A program made the translations under genes and the position numbers. DNA of 64,000 nucleotides from Chromera velia (taxonomy: Eukaryota; Sar; Chromeraceae), in assembly GCA_018398765.1 (NCBI GenBank), contig JAHBMJ010001987.1:40001-104000 (forward strand). The letters are read 5' to 3'. Shown piece after piece: positions 9,603 to 20,522 of the stretch. Each line of letters opens with the position of its first letter. The stretch's first letter is position 1. The notes below the pieces were generated by a model that saw nothing but the letters and a program-made list of their open reading frames with translations, was not told the origin of the DNA and did no database searches.

Positions 9603-11037
9603 ATGGTCTTGTTCATCGAAGAGGCCCACAAGGCAGGAAAGACAGAGGACGAAATAGTGATAAAGAGAACCAAACTAGCTGCCCGAAACTTTGCTCGTCT
9701 TGTAGCGTGGAGACTTGACGAGGAGGCGAGGGAGCGAAAGGACTGGCAGACAGAGGCGGACGGCAGTTTCATGCTGGGGTTTGGCACCTGTGCCATCTAC
9801 ATGTCCAGAGGGGCCGCTGATGAACGTACTCAGCTGCCTACTTGTGATCCAGACCGCGCCGTGGATAGCGTCTTCTTCCGACCTATGTGACTTGGGGGCA
9901 AGACGCTGCACTGGTGTCGCATGGCCTTCAAAGGACGAATGAGGTTTGTGCGACGGGGGGGTTGGTGATCAATTGACAGGGGTACATGGATGCACGTATG
10001 GGGCCATTTGGAGATGTACAGGATCAACCACCCGATTTGTTCTGTTTTGTTTTGTTGTGGTATTTTGAGAATCCCGTCTCTCAGTTCTGCCTGTGTGAAC
10101 TCATTTCTGATCACTGTACTTCCTTGAGAAAAGTTCCACTCATTGCTTCCACCAAGGAAAAGGTCTTCGGAGTTTCTTGATCCATCGAAAATGGGTAGAG
10201 GAGCTGACAAACAAACCTAAAATGCAAAAGATAGCTTAATTGGAGGATCCACACTCAAATTGACTGAACAGATGGATACGACGTACGAGTGAACATTTGT
10301 TCATGCTGGTTGCGTGCGTGCGTGCAGGTTTCGGGACTTTGTCAAAAGGACCCTCCGTGAGTCCGCAGCTTGGCCTATTAGGCTGGCGATCCGCATCGCT
10401 CTCCCCTTGCCGATTATCTCCAGCATCCTCGCAGGCATTGGTACGAAGGTGGCAGAGCTGGGCGCGGCAGCCGCGATGAAGGGCGCAAGCAGGATGCCTT
10501 ATGGAAAGCAGGGGAGGGTGTATTGCTTCGACTGGCAGCCTGACTCAGCTGAGAGGGGCTGAGCTTACTGGGCTCCTGGGGACCAGAGTCAGCGATGGGA
10601 GGTGATGCACACCGGAAGAGACGGAGAGACGCGGCCAATCCCCCTGCCTCTTCGTGTGGGGAATGACTTTCGAGGTTGGAGTTTTCCCGATGCAGTAGAG
10701 ACTCACAAATGGCAGGGAGTTGCAGGAAATGACTGGGTGGAGACGGAACGGGAGGCCTTGAGGGAGAGGGAAGAGGCAATGAGGAGAGTAGAGGAGAAGG
10801 AAGAAAGAGGAGGAGGGGACACAAGTAAAGAAAACCCAGAGGTCAGCGCTGATGCATGTGAGCTTAAGGGAGGGGCTGGAATTCATGTGAATGGATGGTA
10901 TGAGGACTTGATTGCAAGACTGCAAATATGTAAGACAGAATCGAAAGCCTGTAGAAAGCTAGTCGACTTTTGCAGTTGGAGGGAGGCTCTCTGCACGGGA
11001 GCAATTTATCAGAGCACGCAGATGGTCATTGTTTAAG
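9603..11037 (+). pseudogene. degraded second copy of the module family with in-frame stops
   Basis: This copy starts 9 bases after the previous stop and stays in the same frame. Block one (9603-9949) has GFGTCAIYMSRG, matching HIGICSIYLSSG of the upstream gene, and is cut by TGA at 9888 inside the stretch that aligns with its Cys/Pro/Trp region. A GTTTGT donor near 9950 and a TGCAG acceptor at 10328 lead to block two, which carries a hydrophobic segment (ALPLPIISSILAG) and GRVYCFDWQ. TGA at 10560 interrupts it, and the same frame then runs open to TAA at 11037. Near the end, EALCTGAIYQST looks like the start of a third module. The stops are point changes without frameshifts, so this is either a young pseudogene or a gene with unusual splicing or readthrough. 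Confidence 0.5.
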
Positions 11038-11339
11038 ACTCACACAACCTTTGGCATGAGAGATGAAGGATCCAAGATTTCATAAAGAGCCTTCAATCTG
11101 CTGAGACTGGGGGGGAGCGTGGCTTGAACAGCGTTCACTTATCAGCACATACACCGACAGAAAGACAGACTCCACGTAGTTGTTCAGGAGACGGAGGGCA
11201 GGAGGGGGAAGTGGGAGAAGCGCCAGAACGAGACGAAAGAGAACACAGCACTTAAAAAAATATCGACTTGCGGAGCGGAGTGGGCAGTCAAAAACGATTC
11301 CAACAGGTCAAGACTGCATAGGGAAAAAAGGTCGAAGAG

Positions 11340-11395
11340 GTCGAGATAGAGGAGGAGGAGGAGGAGGAGGAGGAGGAGGAAGAGGAGGAGCTGAG
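11340..11395. repeat. GAG trinucleotide repeat
   Basis: (GAG)n with one GAA encodes poly-Glu in one plus frame (after VEEVEIEE) and poly-Gly in another. It sits in the tail of the module family region and may belong to an exon. Confidence 0.7.
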
Positions 11396-11478
11396 CAGTC
11401 CGAGAGTTGGGGTATCCAATTTGACCACTCATACTTGCGGCCTCTCTTTTCTTTCTGTTTCTTTCTGTTTGTATGCAG

Positions 11479-11676
11479 ATGTGGAGTCAAGAGGAGGTAC
11501 AGTCATGCGGTGGGGAGGAAGAGGAAGAGGACGAGCGACAAATGAAGGAGATTTCATTTCCTTCTTTATGGGAGCAGGCGCTGAATGATGGAGAAGTTAT
11601 GGCTGAAGACGATCCTTTTTTATGGATGGGGGACTTGAGTGCTTTGTCTCTGCACCCACCAACTCATGTGCCATAG
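11479..11676 (+). CDS. possible terminal exon, acidic C-terminus
   Basis: A pyrimidine-rich tract ending TTTGTATGCAG at 11478 precedes a frame that reads MWSQEEVQSCGGEEEEEDER and ends at TAG 11676 after a Trp/Leu-rich stretch. It could be the last exon of the degraded module gene upstream. A second frame is open for part of the segment, so the assignment is weak. Confidence 0.25.
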   Translation: MWSQEEVQSCGGEEEEEDERQMKEISFPSLWEQALNDGEVMAEDDPFLWMGDLSALSLHPPTHVP

Positions 11677-11816
11677 GCTTATAACAAAATTAAAGCGTTT
11701 GATCAAAATAAGAGTCACAATGGTATAAAAATGATCAAACAAATTGTCTATGGAATACTATAGACCATGAATAATATAGACCATTACTTAAGTACAGATC
11801 CCGCTGAGAAAGACAG

Positions 11817-12931
11817 ATGTTGCCTGCCTCGATGCATTACAGTTACGTTTTGTTCCATGTTGTTTTGGTCTCTCCCATCACTCCTTTGTTTCGCCTTCCC
11901 TTCTCTCTCTCTCTCTCTCTCAAGCCATTCAGTTCTCTACTTGGTAAGTTGAGTGGGGGCTTTATCCAATGCATCAAATCGATCGACCGTGCTCTACCCC
12001 GGGCAGTGTGGAATGAGTGCTTGGCTGGCTCATGTGAACCCTTCGTTAAGACAGTAAAATGGCTGGCCGTTCCATTAGATTGCTCCCTTTTGTGGCCTCC
12101 ATTGCCAAACACGGTGGGGGACAAGTTTAAAGGGAAGGGTAAGGGCAGAAGGAAAAGGGTGGCAAAAAAGATCGTAGAGGGTGCCTGGCTGTCCGACTGG
12201 TTGAAAGAAGAAACTAGAAACGTTAGAGACAGAGACAGAATTTTTCCCCACCTTGCGAATCTCTCCCCTTTCCAATCAGAGAATCCGACCAGACAGCGTT
12301 TGGCCATGTACCTTCTGAGTGAAAGGAAATGGCGTCCGAGAAGTGAAATGATAGAGTGCAGTGTTGAACCTCTGCCAAAGAGTCTGTTGCAGTCCTCCGC
12401 AGGCTTCCGTACGCTTTTTAGGGCTCTCACAGGGGGGGATATAGATAGAACCCAACCGGAACGGCTGTGCGATAAATGTTTGTCCCCCTCGCGTATGATC
12501 AAAGATGAGGTTTATGTTCTGACGGAATGTAAGGACACAGAAAGGGAATGGAACAGGCTGAAAGAACTGTACGAAATTGCGAAGCAGAAAGCACCCATTG
12601 ACATAAGAATACAGATCGCACAATGCATTGCAGGTGCAACCGGGAGGGGCACTTCTGATAATGAGAAAAAAATGAAGGATATCGTGTTGCTGTTGTGCAC
12701 AATTCTGCCTAGGAGCGGTTCCAAAGCTATAGCCAACTGTCTCAAGAAGGTCCATTCTGTTGATAAGGCAAGTTGAGGCGAATCGATCCGATTGGCATGC
12801 AGGCTTCCTCATCCCCCCCCCCCATGAATGTGTGCTCTGGGTTGTCTTCAAAGCCTTGCTAGTGGCTTGGGATTTGGCGTCGCTAAATCTAGGATTTAAC
12901 CCTCAATCATCATCATCATCATCATCATCAC
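11817..12931 (+). mobile_element. 5'-truncated non-LTR retrotransposon end (copy C)
   Basis: An open frame from 11817 to the TGA at 12776 (319 codons) encodes the C-terminal part of a LINE-like ORF2. The signature is CDKCLSPSRM followed by DEVYVLTECKD, the Cys/His cluster typical of the region after reverse transcriptase in many non-LTR elements. It closely parallels DEVHVLTECPL in copy B at 43195. The retrotransposon-like part starts around 11950, because the first residues come from pyrimidine-rich DNA. A 3' untranslated region of about 150 bases ends with GGCGTCGCTAAATCTAGGAT and an (ATC)n tail at 12907-12931; the same terminal sequence recurs at 59264-59306. The RT core is absent, so the copy is dead on arrival. 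Confidence 0.75.
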
Positions 12932-14340
12932 CAGTTCTTTAATTTTAAAATACATTGTTCATCTTTTTTTGCTTTGTAACAGCCTTTGTTTCTAAAGAGT
13001 GACCTTCCTTTAATACCAGCTAGAATACCAGTGGGTTTGAATCGGGAATGAACCCGAGACCTCCTAGTCTTAGCACTTCATACTAGCTACTAAGGTAAGA
13101 GACCGTCAAAAGGTTCTTTGTTTCTTTTAGTTTAATTTATTAAATTGCTCCTATTACTTTCATAAATGTTTGATTAGATCCCATAATGGCTGTCTTTCAA
13201 ATTGGTTGTTGTAGCTACAACACTAGCTGCAACATCATTTATGCAACCTTTAATGACCTTGCGTAAATATTAAAATGCATTTTAATTTTTAAAAAATCTC
13301 TAAAACTAACATATAACACTCGTTTTTTTTGTTAAGGATTCCATGCTCAAATAAAAAAAATTATTAACAAGGAAATAACAAAGTCAGAAGCATATAACAC
13401 CCGTCTCCAATTTAATAATTAATTGAAAATTTTTTAGAAATAGAACAAAATGAGGTAAGTAGGCTAAAAGTGAATGGAATTACTAGGAACTGAACTAAAT
13501 TGTTTAAAAAGGTTGGGAAAAAGTAAAAGTAGCGACTTAGCTTCGATTGTTTGAAAGATAAATACTACATCATAACTTAAGCTTGAAGTAGCTTGAAGCT
13601 TTGTTACTGGAACACACCCTTATGCTGCAAGTTATGCAAGGAGCATAAGTGAGAAAACTTTGATAGTTGTCGATCAATCAACCTTTCAAGTACTTTTAAG
13701 CTTAGTTTTAAGCCAATTTCAAGTTACCGCGTTCTCCATTCTTTTTTAAATCTGTCTGAAAAGCAATTTTTCCCGTGACCGACTTTCGCAATCTTAAAAA
13801 CGGGAAGCAAAGATTAAAGAAGAAGGAGAACGAAAAAAAAAATCGTTTGAGCGCTTCTGGTCAGTCTGCTCCTCCTGTTTTGTCACAGAAAAGAAGCTGG
13901 AGACCCCTGTCTTTGTGGGGGAGGTCGTATAAATGCACAATCTAGACTTGGGATGGCAAGTCTCGCATTCTTTCTGGACTTTAAAAGGAGCTCCAATCAT
14001 ATTGAGAAAGGAGATAGCTGATTGAAGGAGACTGAGCACAGTTTACTAAGTTTGTTATGATCAGTAGCAAGGTTAACAGTAAGACTGTGTTATCATGCCC
14101 CCCCATGCATGCATGAAAGCTAGCTGAGAGAAGAAGAATTCCCTCCTACCCCAAACGGATTTTTGGGTCGCTCTTCCTTTCTTTAGCGGTCTTCTTGCAT
14201 GGCATCGTAGAATTATTTACAAAATGGATGGCAGAGCCTACTCACTCATTCACAAGAACACTCAATCCATACGAACAAAGGGAGAGTCAGGACCAAACAA
14301 AATTTTCTGTCTTCCTTTCTTTCTTTTTTTCTTTCTTTTT
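12932..14340. other. AT-rich intergenic DNA, no gene seen
   Basis: AT-rich DNA with no supported coding exon, RNA or array. The region 13790-14040 is less AT-rich and has an 81-codon minus-strand frame with no features of a real protein. Confidence 0.5.
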
Positions 14341-14344
14341 TTCT

Positions 14345-14440
14345 GACAGTGTCTCTCTGTCTGTCTGTCTGTCTGTCTGTCTATCATTTATTCATTTATT
14401 CATTCATTCATTCATTCATTCATTCATTCATTCATCTTCT
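14345..14440. repeat. TCTG and ATTC tetranucleotide microsatellites
   Basis: (TCTG)n at about 14353-14382 is followed by (ATTC)n at about 14388-14434 in a pyrimidine-rich region. Confidence 0.9.
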
Positions 14441-15196
14441 GTTCCTCGCTTTCTCTCTCTATCTCTTTATTTTCCCTTCTGTAGTGCTTGCTGACCGGAG
14501 GAGATCCTACCAGTCTGTTGGTGACCTGTCTTGCCAACATTCTGAGTCTGAGGACACGAAAGGTGGTCCACCCCTGTAGGGTCCTGCAAAGAAGGTCTGC
14601 CTTCGCTCTCGCTTGAAGGATCTCCTATCAAGTAGGAGGGGGAGAGATCCATTTTACGGACTTCGAGTCCCCTTCTTCCTCCTCGTCCTCCTCTGTCTTT
14701 GTCTCTTTCTCCAGGACCTCCCCCTTTCTTTTAGTTTGACTGGAAGGCTCTAGGGAAGACTTCATATCCGATTCTCTAAGTCGAGTCTCCTCCTGCACGC
14801 ACGTGATATAGAAAAAGATACGTCGTTTGAATCTATGAGCCTGTCATAAACAGATTGTCAATGAGTAGAATCATTGGCACAAAAAAGTTCTATAGACTTG
14901 GTTTCTTTCTGCACGATGATAAGGATTTCTCTCCCGCTTTCAATCTTTCTCCTTTCCTAAATGTCCCCCTTCCTTCCTAAGGCTCCCGCTAAGTGTATTT
15001 TTCTACCTTGATTCGCTCTTATTCGCCTTTTACTGACTCTCTTCCCCTCTACCTTCTCCTCTTATTATTGCCCTCTTCCTTCTCTCAATAATACTCTTTC
15101 TACTTTTTCCGTCTATTATCTCCTCACTCCACTCTGCCCCTTTCCTGCAGACATGCTGCACCGTTTTCCTCCCACGTCCTCGATCCGGCCTCTTTC
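14441..15196. other. Pyrimidine-rich intergenic DNA
   Basis: Mixed sequence with long C/T-rich runs (14930-15150) ending in a TGCAG. No convincing exon is present; the short frames are compositional. Confidence 0.4.
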
Positions 15197-15199
15197 CTG

Positions 15200-15420
15200 G
15201 ATACAGCCAGCTAGAGAGGAAGTCAGTCAGTCAGTCAGTCATTCAATCAGGCAGTCAGTCAGTGAGTTAGTCAATCAGGCAGTCACTCAGTCAGTGAAGC
15301 AGTCAATCAGTCAGTATATCAGACAAGCAGGCAAGCAGACAGATGCATGCAGCTAGATAGGAAGTCAGTCAGTCATTCAATTACGCAGGAAGTCAGTCAG
15401 TAAGTTAGTCAATCATCCTT
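15200..15420. repeat. CAGT tetranucleotide array
   Basis: Degenerate (CAGT)n or (GTCA)n repeats at 15220-15320 and again at 15362-15410, separated by CAGG/CAGA variants. They are related in sequence to the arrays at 18.8-19.7 kb and to the repeats seeded in introns at 32847 and 35814. Confidence 0.85.
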
Positions 15421-15423
15421 AAA

Positions 15424-15512
15424 GTTTATGTGTATATGTTTATGTATGTGAATGAATATGTGAGTGTGCGTATGCATATGTGTACGTATGTATGTGTGTG
15501 TATGTATGTGTA

Positions 15513-15563
<51 letters not shown>

Positions 15564-15588
15564 ATGTATGTATGTGTATGTGTGTGTA

Positions 15589-15634
<46 letters not shown>

Positions 15635-15800
15635 TGTGTGTGTGTGTATGTATGTGTGTGTCTGTATGTATGTATGTGTATGCGTGTGCCTGTGTGTTTC
15701 TATGTAGTGTATTTGTATGTGTGTTTATGTGAGTGTATATTTGTGTTTGTATTGTATATAGTATATATGTGTATGTCTGTGCATGTATGTGTATGTATAT
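15424..15800. repeat. TG / TATG microsatellite
   Basis: About 375 bases of alternating (TG)n and (TATG)n. All long frames across it (Cys/Val/Tyr on plus, His/Thr/Ile on minus) are repeat artefacts. Confidence 0.95.
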
Positions 15801-16142
15801 ATTTGTAGTTGAGTCGAACAAATGTGTAGGGGTGGGCTACAGAGGAAGAGGGCACACTGGCGTCACATGAGTTATCAGGTTTCACAAAGGCGCTTTTCAA
15901 CTCGGCCAGGGTGAAAAAGATTGAGAATCAAAGATTCAATAAAAGGCTTCATGTTCGTAGCATGAATTTCCATCTTTCTCTGGTTCATTCGTTGAAATGA
16001 ATTTCGTTCTGTGAGTATATTTGCAGGTCGGGTCAGACACCTGTGTAGGGGGGGGCTATAGGGAAGAATAGCGGACTGGCGTCTACAGAGATGCCGCATC
16101 GTACATCTGTTTTTTGTCAATATAAAAAAGACGTTTAAGACA
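15801..16142. other. Diverged direct duplication
   Basis: Two related blocks, about 15815-15860 and 16025-16085, share a core around TGTGTAGGGG...GGGCTA(C/T)AG followed by ACTGGCGTC. No gene is supported. Confidence 0.35.
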
Positions 16143-16640
16143 GCAATAAGTTTATATTAGAAGGCTTTACTACCTCAATTTCAGCTTCTATCTCATTGTA
16201 ATTCAAAAGTTATGAATATTTATTTTCTTGAGTATAAAGTTGTCATTAAAGTTGGGTCAGGTATGCATAGCAAACCTAACTGCATTTCTAGTCTAAAACA
16301 ATATTTTACACTTTCACACTTTTTTTTTTTAGATCAAAAAAGCATTTCCACACAATAATAGGTTTATGTTAGAAGGCTTTACAGCTTCAATTTCAACTTC
16401 TAACTGATTCTAATTCAAAAGTTATGAATATTTATTTTTTTGGGTATAAACTTACTATAAAGTTGGGTCAGTTATACATAGCAAACCTAACTGCATTTCT
16501 AGTCTGAAAAAATATTTTGCACTTTCATACTTTTTTTCTGTAGATCAAAAAAGCATTTCAACATGGTGATAAGTTTATGTTAGAAGGCTTTACAGCCCCA
16601 GTTTCAGCTTCTAACTCATTGTAATTCAAATGTTATACCG
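16143..16640. repeat. Tandem repeat, unit about 213 bp, 2.3 copies
   Basis: AT-rich units begin near 16143, 16358 and 16566, each containing AGAAGGCTTTAC, then AAAGTTGGGTCAG and AGATCAAAAAAGCATTTC. Copies differ by scattered substitutions and small indels. The third is partial and abuts the 190-bp satellite. Confidence 0.85.
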
Positions 16641-16715
16641 GGTCCCTCCTGAAATGCCAAATTGCTAACATACCAAATGGCCAAGTAACATGACCGACCC
16701 CTAGGACCGACCCGA

Positions 16716-18720
16716 ACCAAAAATACATACAGAACGAATGAACTAGAGAGTGGTGAGAGCTTTTAATGAGAATGTAGACCCATCCATACTATGTTTTACG
16801 AACCCTCCCACCTGTGTCAGCCTCAAATCCTTTCCTGTCAACTCCCACCAACACACAGCATGCGAGTCACTCTCGACTGAGGTAGTAAACTGACCTACCA
16901 AACGTACGAATATACATACAGAACGAATGAACCGGAGAGCGGTGAGAGGTCCTGATGAGAGTGTAGATCCGTCCATACTATGCCTCATGAACCCTCCTAC
17001 CTGTGTTAGCTTCAAACCCTTTCCTGTCAACTCCCACCAACACACAGCATGCGAACCACTCTCGACTGAGGTGGTAAGCTGACCTACCAAACCTACGAAT
17101 ATACACACAGAACGAATGAACTGGAGAGCGGTGAAAGGTCTTGATGAGAGTGTAGATCCGTCTATACTATGCCTCACGAACCCCCCCACCTGTATCAGCT
17201 TCAAACCCCTTTTCTGTCAACTCCTACCAACACACAGCATGGCATTGCGAGTCACTGTCGACTGAGGTGGTAAGCTGACCTACCAGACCTGCGAATATAC
17301 ACACAGAACGAATAAACCGGAGAACGGTGAGAGGTCCTGCTGAGAATGTAGAGCCATCCATACTATGTCTCATGAGCCTCCCCACCTGTGTCAGCTTCAA
17401 ACCCTTTCCTGTCAACTTTTATTAACATACAGCATAGCATTGCGAGTCACTGTCGACTGAGGTAGTAAGCTAACCTACCAGACCTGCAAATATACACACA
17501 GAACGAATGAACCGGAGAGCGGTGAGAGGTTTTGATGAGAATGTAGACCTGTCCATACTATGCCTCACGAACCCTCCCACCTGTGTCAGCTTCAAACCCC
17601 TTTCCTTTCAACTCCCACCAACACAAAACATGCGAGTCATTCTTGACTGAGGTGCCAAGCTGACCTACCAGACCTGCGAATATACACACAGAACGAATGA
17701 ACTAGAGAGCGGCGAGAGGTCCTGATGAGAGTGTAGACCCATCTATACTATGCTTTACGAACCTTCCCACCTGTATCAGCTTCAAACCCCTTTCCTGTCA
17801 ACTCCCACCAACACACAGCATGCGAGTCATTCTTGACTGAGGTGCCAAGCTGACCTACCAGACCTGCGAATATACACACAGAACGAATGAACTAGAGAGC
17901 GGTGAGAGGTCCTAATAAGAGTGTAGACCCATCTATACTATGCCTCATGAACCTTCCCACCTGTATCAGCTTCAAACCCCTTTCCTGTCAACTCCCACCA
18001 ACACACAGCATNTGCGAATATACACACAGAACGAATGAACTAGAGAGCGGTGAGAGGTCCTAATAAGAGTGTAGACCCATCTATACTATGCCTCATGAAC
18101 CTTCCCACCTGTATCAGCTTCAAACCCCTTTCCTGTCAACTCCCACCAACACACAGCATAGCATTGCGAGTCACTGTCGACTGAGGTGGTAAGCTGACCT
18201 ACCAGACTTGCGAATATACACACAGAACGAATGAACTGGAGAACGGTGAGAGGTCCTACTGAGAATGTAAAGCCGTCCATACTATGCCTCACAAACCCCC
18301 CTACCTGTGTCAGCTTCAAACGCTTTCTTGTCAACTCTCATCAATACACAACATGGCATTGCGAGTCACTGTCGTCGTCGACTGAGGTGGTAAGCTGACC
18401 TACCAGACCTGCGAATATACACACAGAACGAATGAACCAGAGAACGGTAAAAGGTTCTGCTAAGAATGTAGATCCATCTATACTATGCCTCACGAACCCT
18501 CCCACCTGTATCAGCTTCAAACCCCTTTCCTGTTAACTCCCACCAACACACAGCATGCGAGTCACTCTCGACTGAGGTGCTAAGCTAACCTACCAAACAT
18601 GCGAATATACACAGAGAACGAATGAACCAGAAAGCGCTGAGAGGTCTTGCTGAGAGTGTAGATCCGTCTATACTATGCCTCATGAACCCTTCCACCCGTG
18701 TCAGCTGTAAAACCTTCCGT
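16716..18720 (-). repeat. ~190-bp satellite, about 11 copies, partly open as a 63-residue repeat
   Basis: The marker ACAGAACGAATGA recurs near 16729, 16920, 17108, 17304, 17499, 17687, 17878, 18026, 18222, 18424 and 18615, giving a unit of 188-202 bp. On the minus strand the 189-bp form is open for about 2.4 units (16743-17204) with a 63-residue repeat carrying HSMDGST and VCWWELTGK. Copies with extra bases after CATGGCATTGCGAGT alter the frame. The N at 18012 shortens one unit, and the sequence after it repeats the unit before it, so copy number there is unreliable. Confidence 0.85.
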
Positions 18721-18829
18721 GTACGTCAAGTCCGACAATCTCCCTTCTCCCGCTGCGCACTTTTAGATGATAATTCTCTGTACACTGGTGACTCAGACAT
18801 ACAGACGGAACCTGCAAATATAAGGTTGT

Positions 18830-19710
18830 CTGACTGAGTGACTCGGCTACTAGCTGTCTGACTGTCTGACTGACATACTCAAAGACTGACTAATGGGCTC
18901 ATTTTCTGACTCTGACCGACTGACCGATTGACTGAAAGACTGACTGATGGGCTGATTGACCGACCGACTGACTGATTGACTGACTGACTGAATGAATGAC
19001 TGACTGATTAGCTGAGAGGTTGATTGACTGACTGACTGGCTGATTGGTTGCAAGGCCGACTGACTGACTGACCGGACTGACTGACTCACTGACTGACAGG
19101 CTGACTGACTGACTGACTGACTGACTCACTGACTCACTAATTCACTGAATGATAGGCTCACTGACTGACTGACTGACAGGCTGACTGACTGACTAACTAA
19201 CACTGTCAGGCTGACTGACTGACTGACTCACTGATTGACTGACTGACTGACTAACTGACTGACTGACTGACTAATGGGCTAACCGGGGCTGACACTCTGA
19301 GACTGATTGCTAGGCTGACCATCTGACTGACTGACGGACTAACCAACTGACCGGCTCACTGACTGACTGGCTAGTTGGCTGGCTGCCTGACTGGGTGGCT
19401 AACTGATATGCCAGCTGACTGATGGTGACTGAATATGGCTGCTGGCTGACTGACCAACGAGCTAAACGGCTTATGGATTGACTGCTGACTCGCTCGCTCA
19501 CAGGCTGGCTGACTGGCTGAGTGGCTGATAGGCTGACTAACTGGCTGACTAACTGATTGTGCAGGACTCACCATGACTGGCGAGATGACTGGCTAACTGA
19601 CTGGCTTACTGTATGGCAGACTGAATGGCTTGCGCAGTGACTCACGTACATATAGACTGACTGCTGCATGACCAGCTCGCTGACTGGCTGACTAGCTGAC
19701 TGACTGAAAG
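18830..19710. repeat. Degenerate ACTG/CTGA tetranucleotide array
   Basis: About 880 bases of (TGAC)n variants, decaying toward the 3' side into CTGGCTGA forms. Minus-strand frames read Ser-Gln-Ser-Val repeats and are artefacts. Confidence 0.9.
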
Positions 19711-20520
19711 AGGAATCACTTCAGCCAAAGGGCAAGGTCATGAGAGCTCAGAATCTCCTCGTTGGCTCACTCATCCATGCTATATTCATTGCGAAGCAAA
19801 TTAAGGTAGCCTATCTTATATTCTTTAACTCTCAGAGCTGGTATGCAGATGCACCATGCGAGCAAGTTCACTTTTGACTGACCCTCAGCCTCTGACATAC
19901 AGCGTTGAACGACTCTTGAACTCTTGTCTCCTCTTCTTCAGTCGTCTTGCTAGAGGCTAAAGGGATCTAAGGGGCGTGTAAGTGGCAGAAGAACCCAGAC
20001 AAGGTGAAGGAATATGAGAGTTGGAGGGAGATGGAGGACATCGTGGAGTCCTCTATGCATGCAAAACGAACCCCGGTTTTGTTGACAGGTTGGACCGCCG
20101 CCGCAAAAACCCCTGGGGTCGTTTATTTTGGGCTTGCGACCTGTGGACACCGCCGCCAAAAAAGATAGAGGTTCCAAATAGGATAAAGGGGTGATCATAG
20201 GTGCCTTGACTTTAATGCCGCAATATGATTTTCTAATTTTTTTCAATTTATTCCGAATATTTCATCACCCCCCCAACCTGTCGTATGAGTCTTTAGAAAA
20301 AATAAGAAAAAATGTTGCACTTAATTTTAGCGGAAAGTCGCGCACTTGAGTAAAGGAGCCGAAGTTTTTACTGCGACTGCATGAGCCGATCCGCTCTATT
20401 AGAATCTGTCAGACTTGCTTCCGCGCATAATGTACGCAATCTGACTTGTCTTACTAGAGAAAAACATTGCCCAAGCTATCTCTGTTCACCGTCTCCTATT
20501 ACCATTCTTAACCACATAAT
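19711..20520. other. Intergenic DNA
   Basis: Mixed sequence. A minus-strand 98-codon frame at 19950-20246 has no recognisable features. A short direct repeat with CCGCCGC(C)AAAAA occurs near 20098 and 20150. No gene is supported. Confidence 0.4.
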
Positions 20521-20522
20521 AA

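Noticed and set aside
11843-12851. Minus-strand frames of 191-219 codons
   Set aside because: They are antisense to the retrotransposon C-terminal frame, which has the recognisable Cys/His motif.
15426-15821. Long Cys/Val or His/Thr frames
   Set aside because: They are translations of a TG/TATG microsatellite in several frames at once.
16716-18720. CRISPR array or gene cluster
   Set aside because: The roughly 190-bp units are head to tail with no spacers, so this is a satellite.
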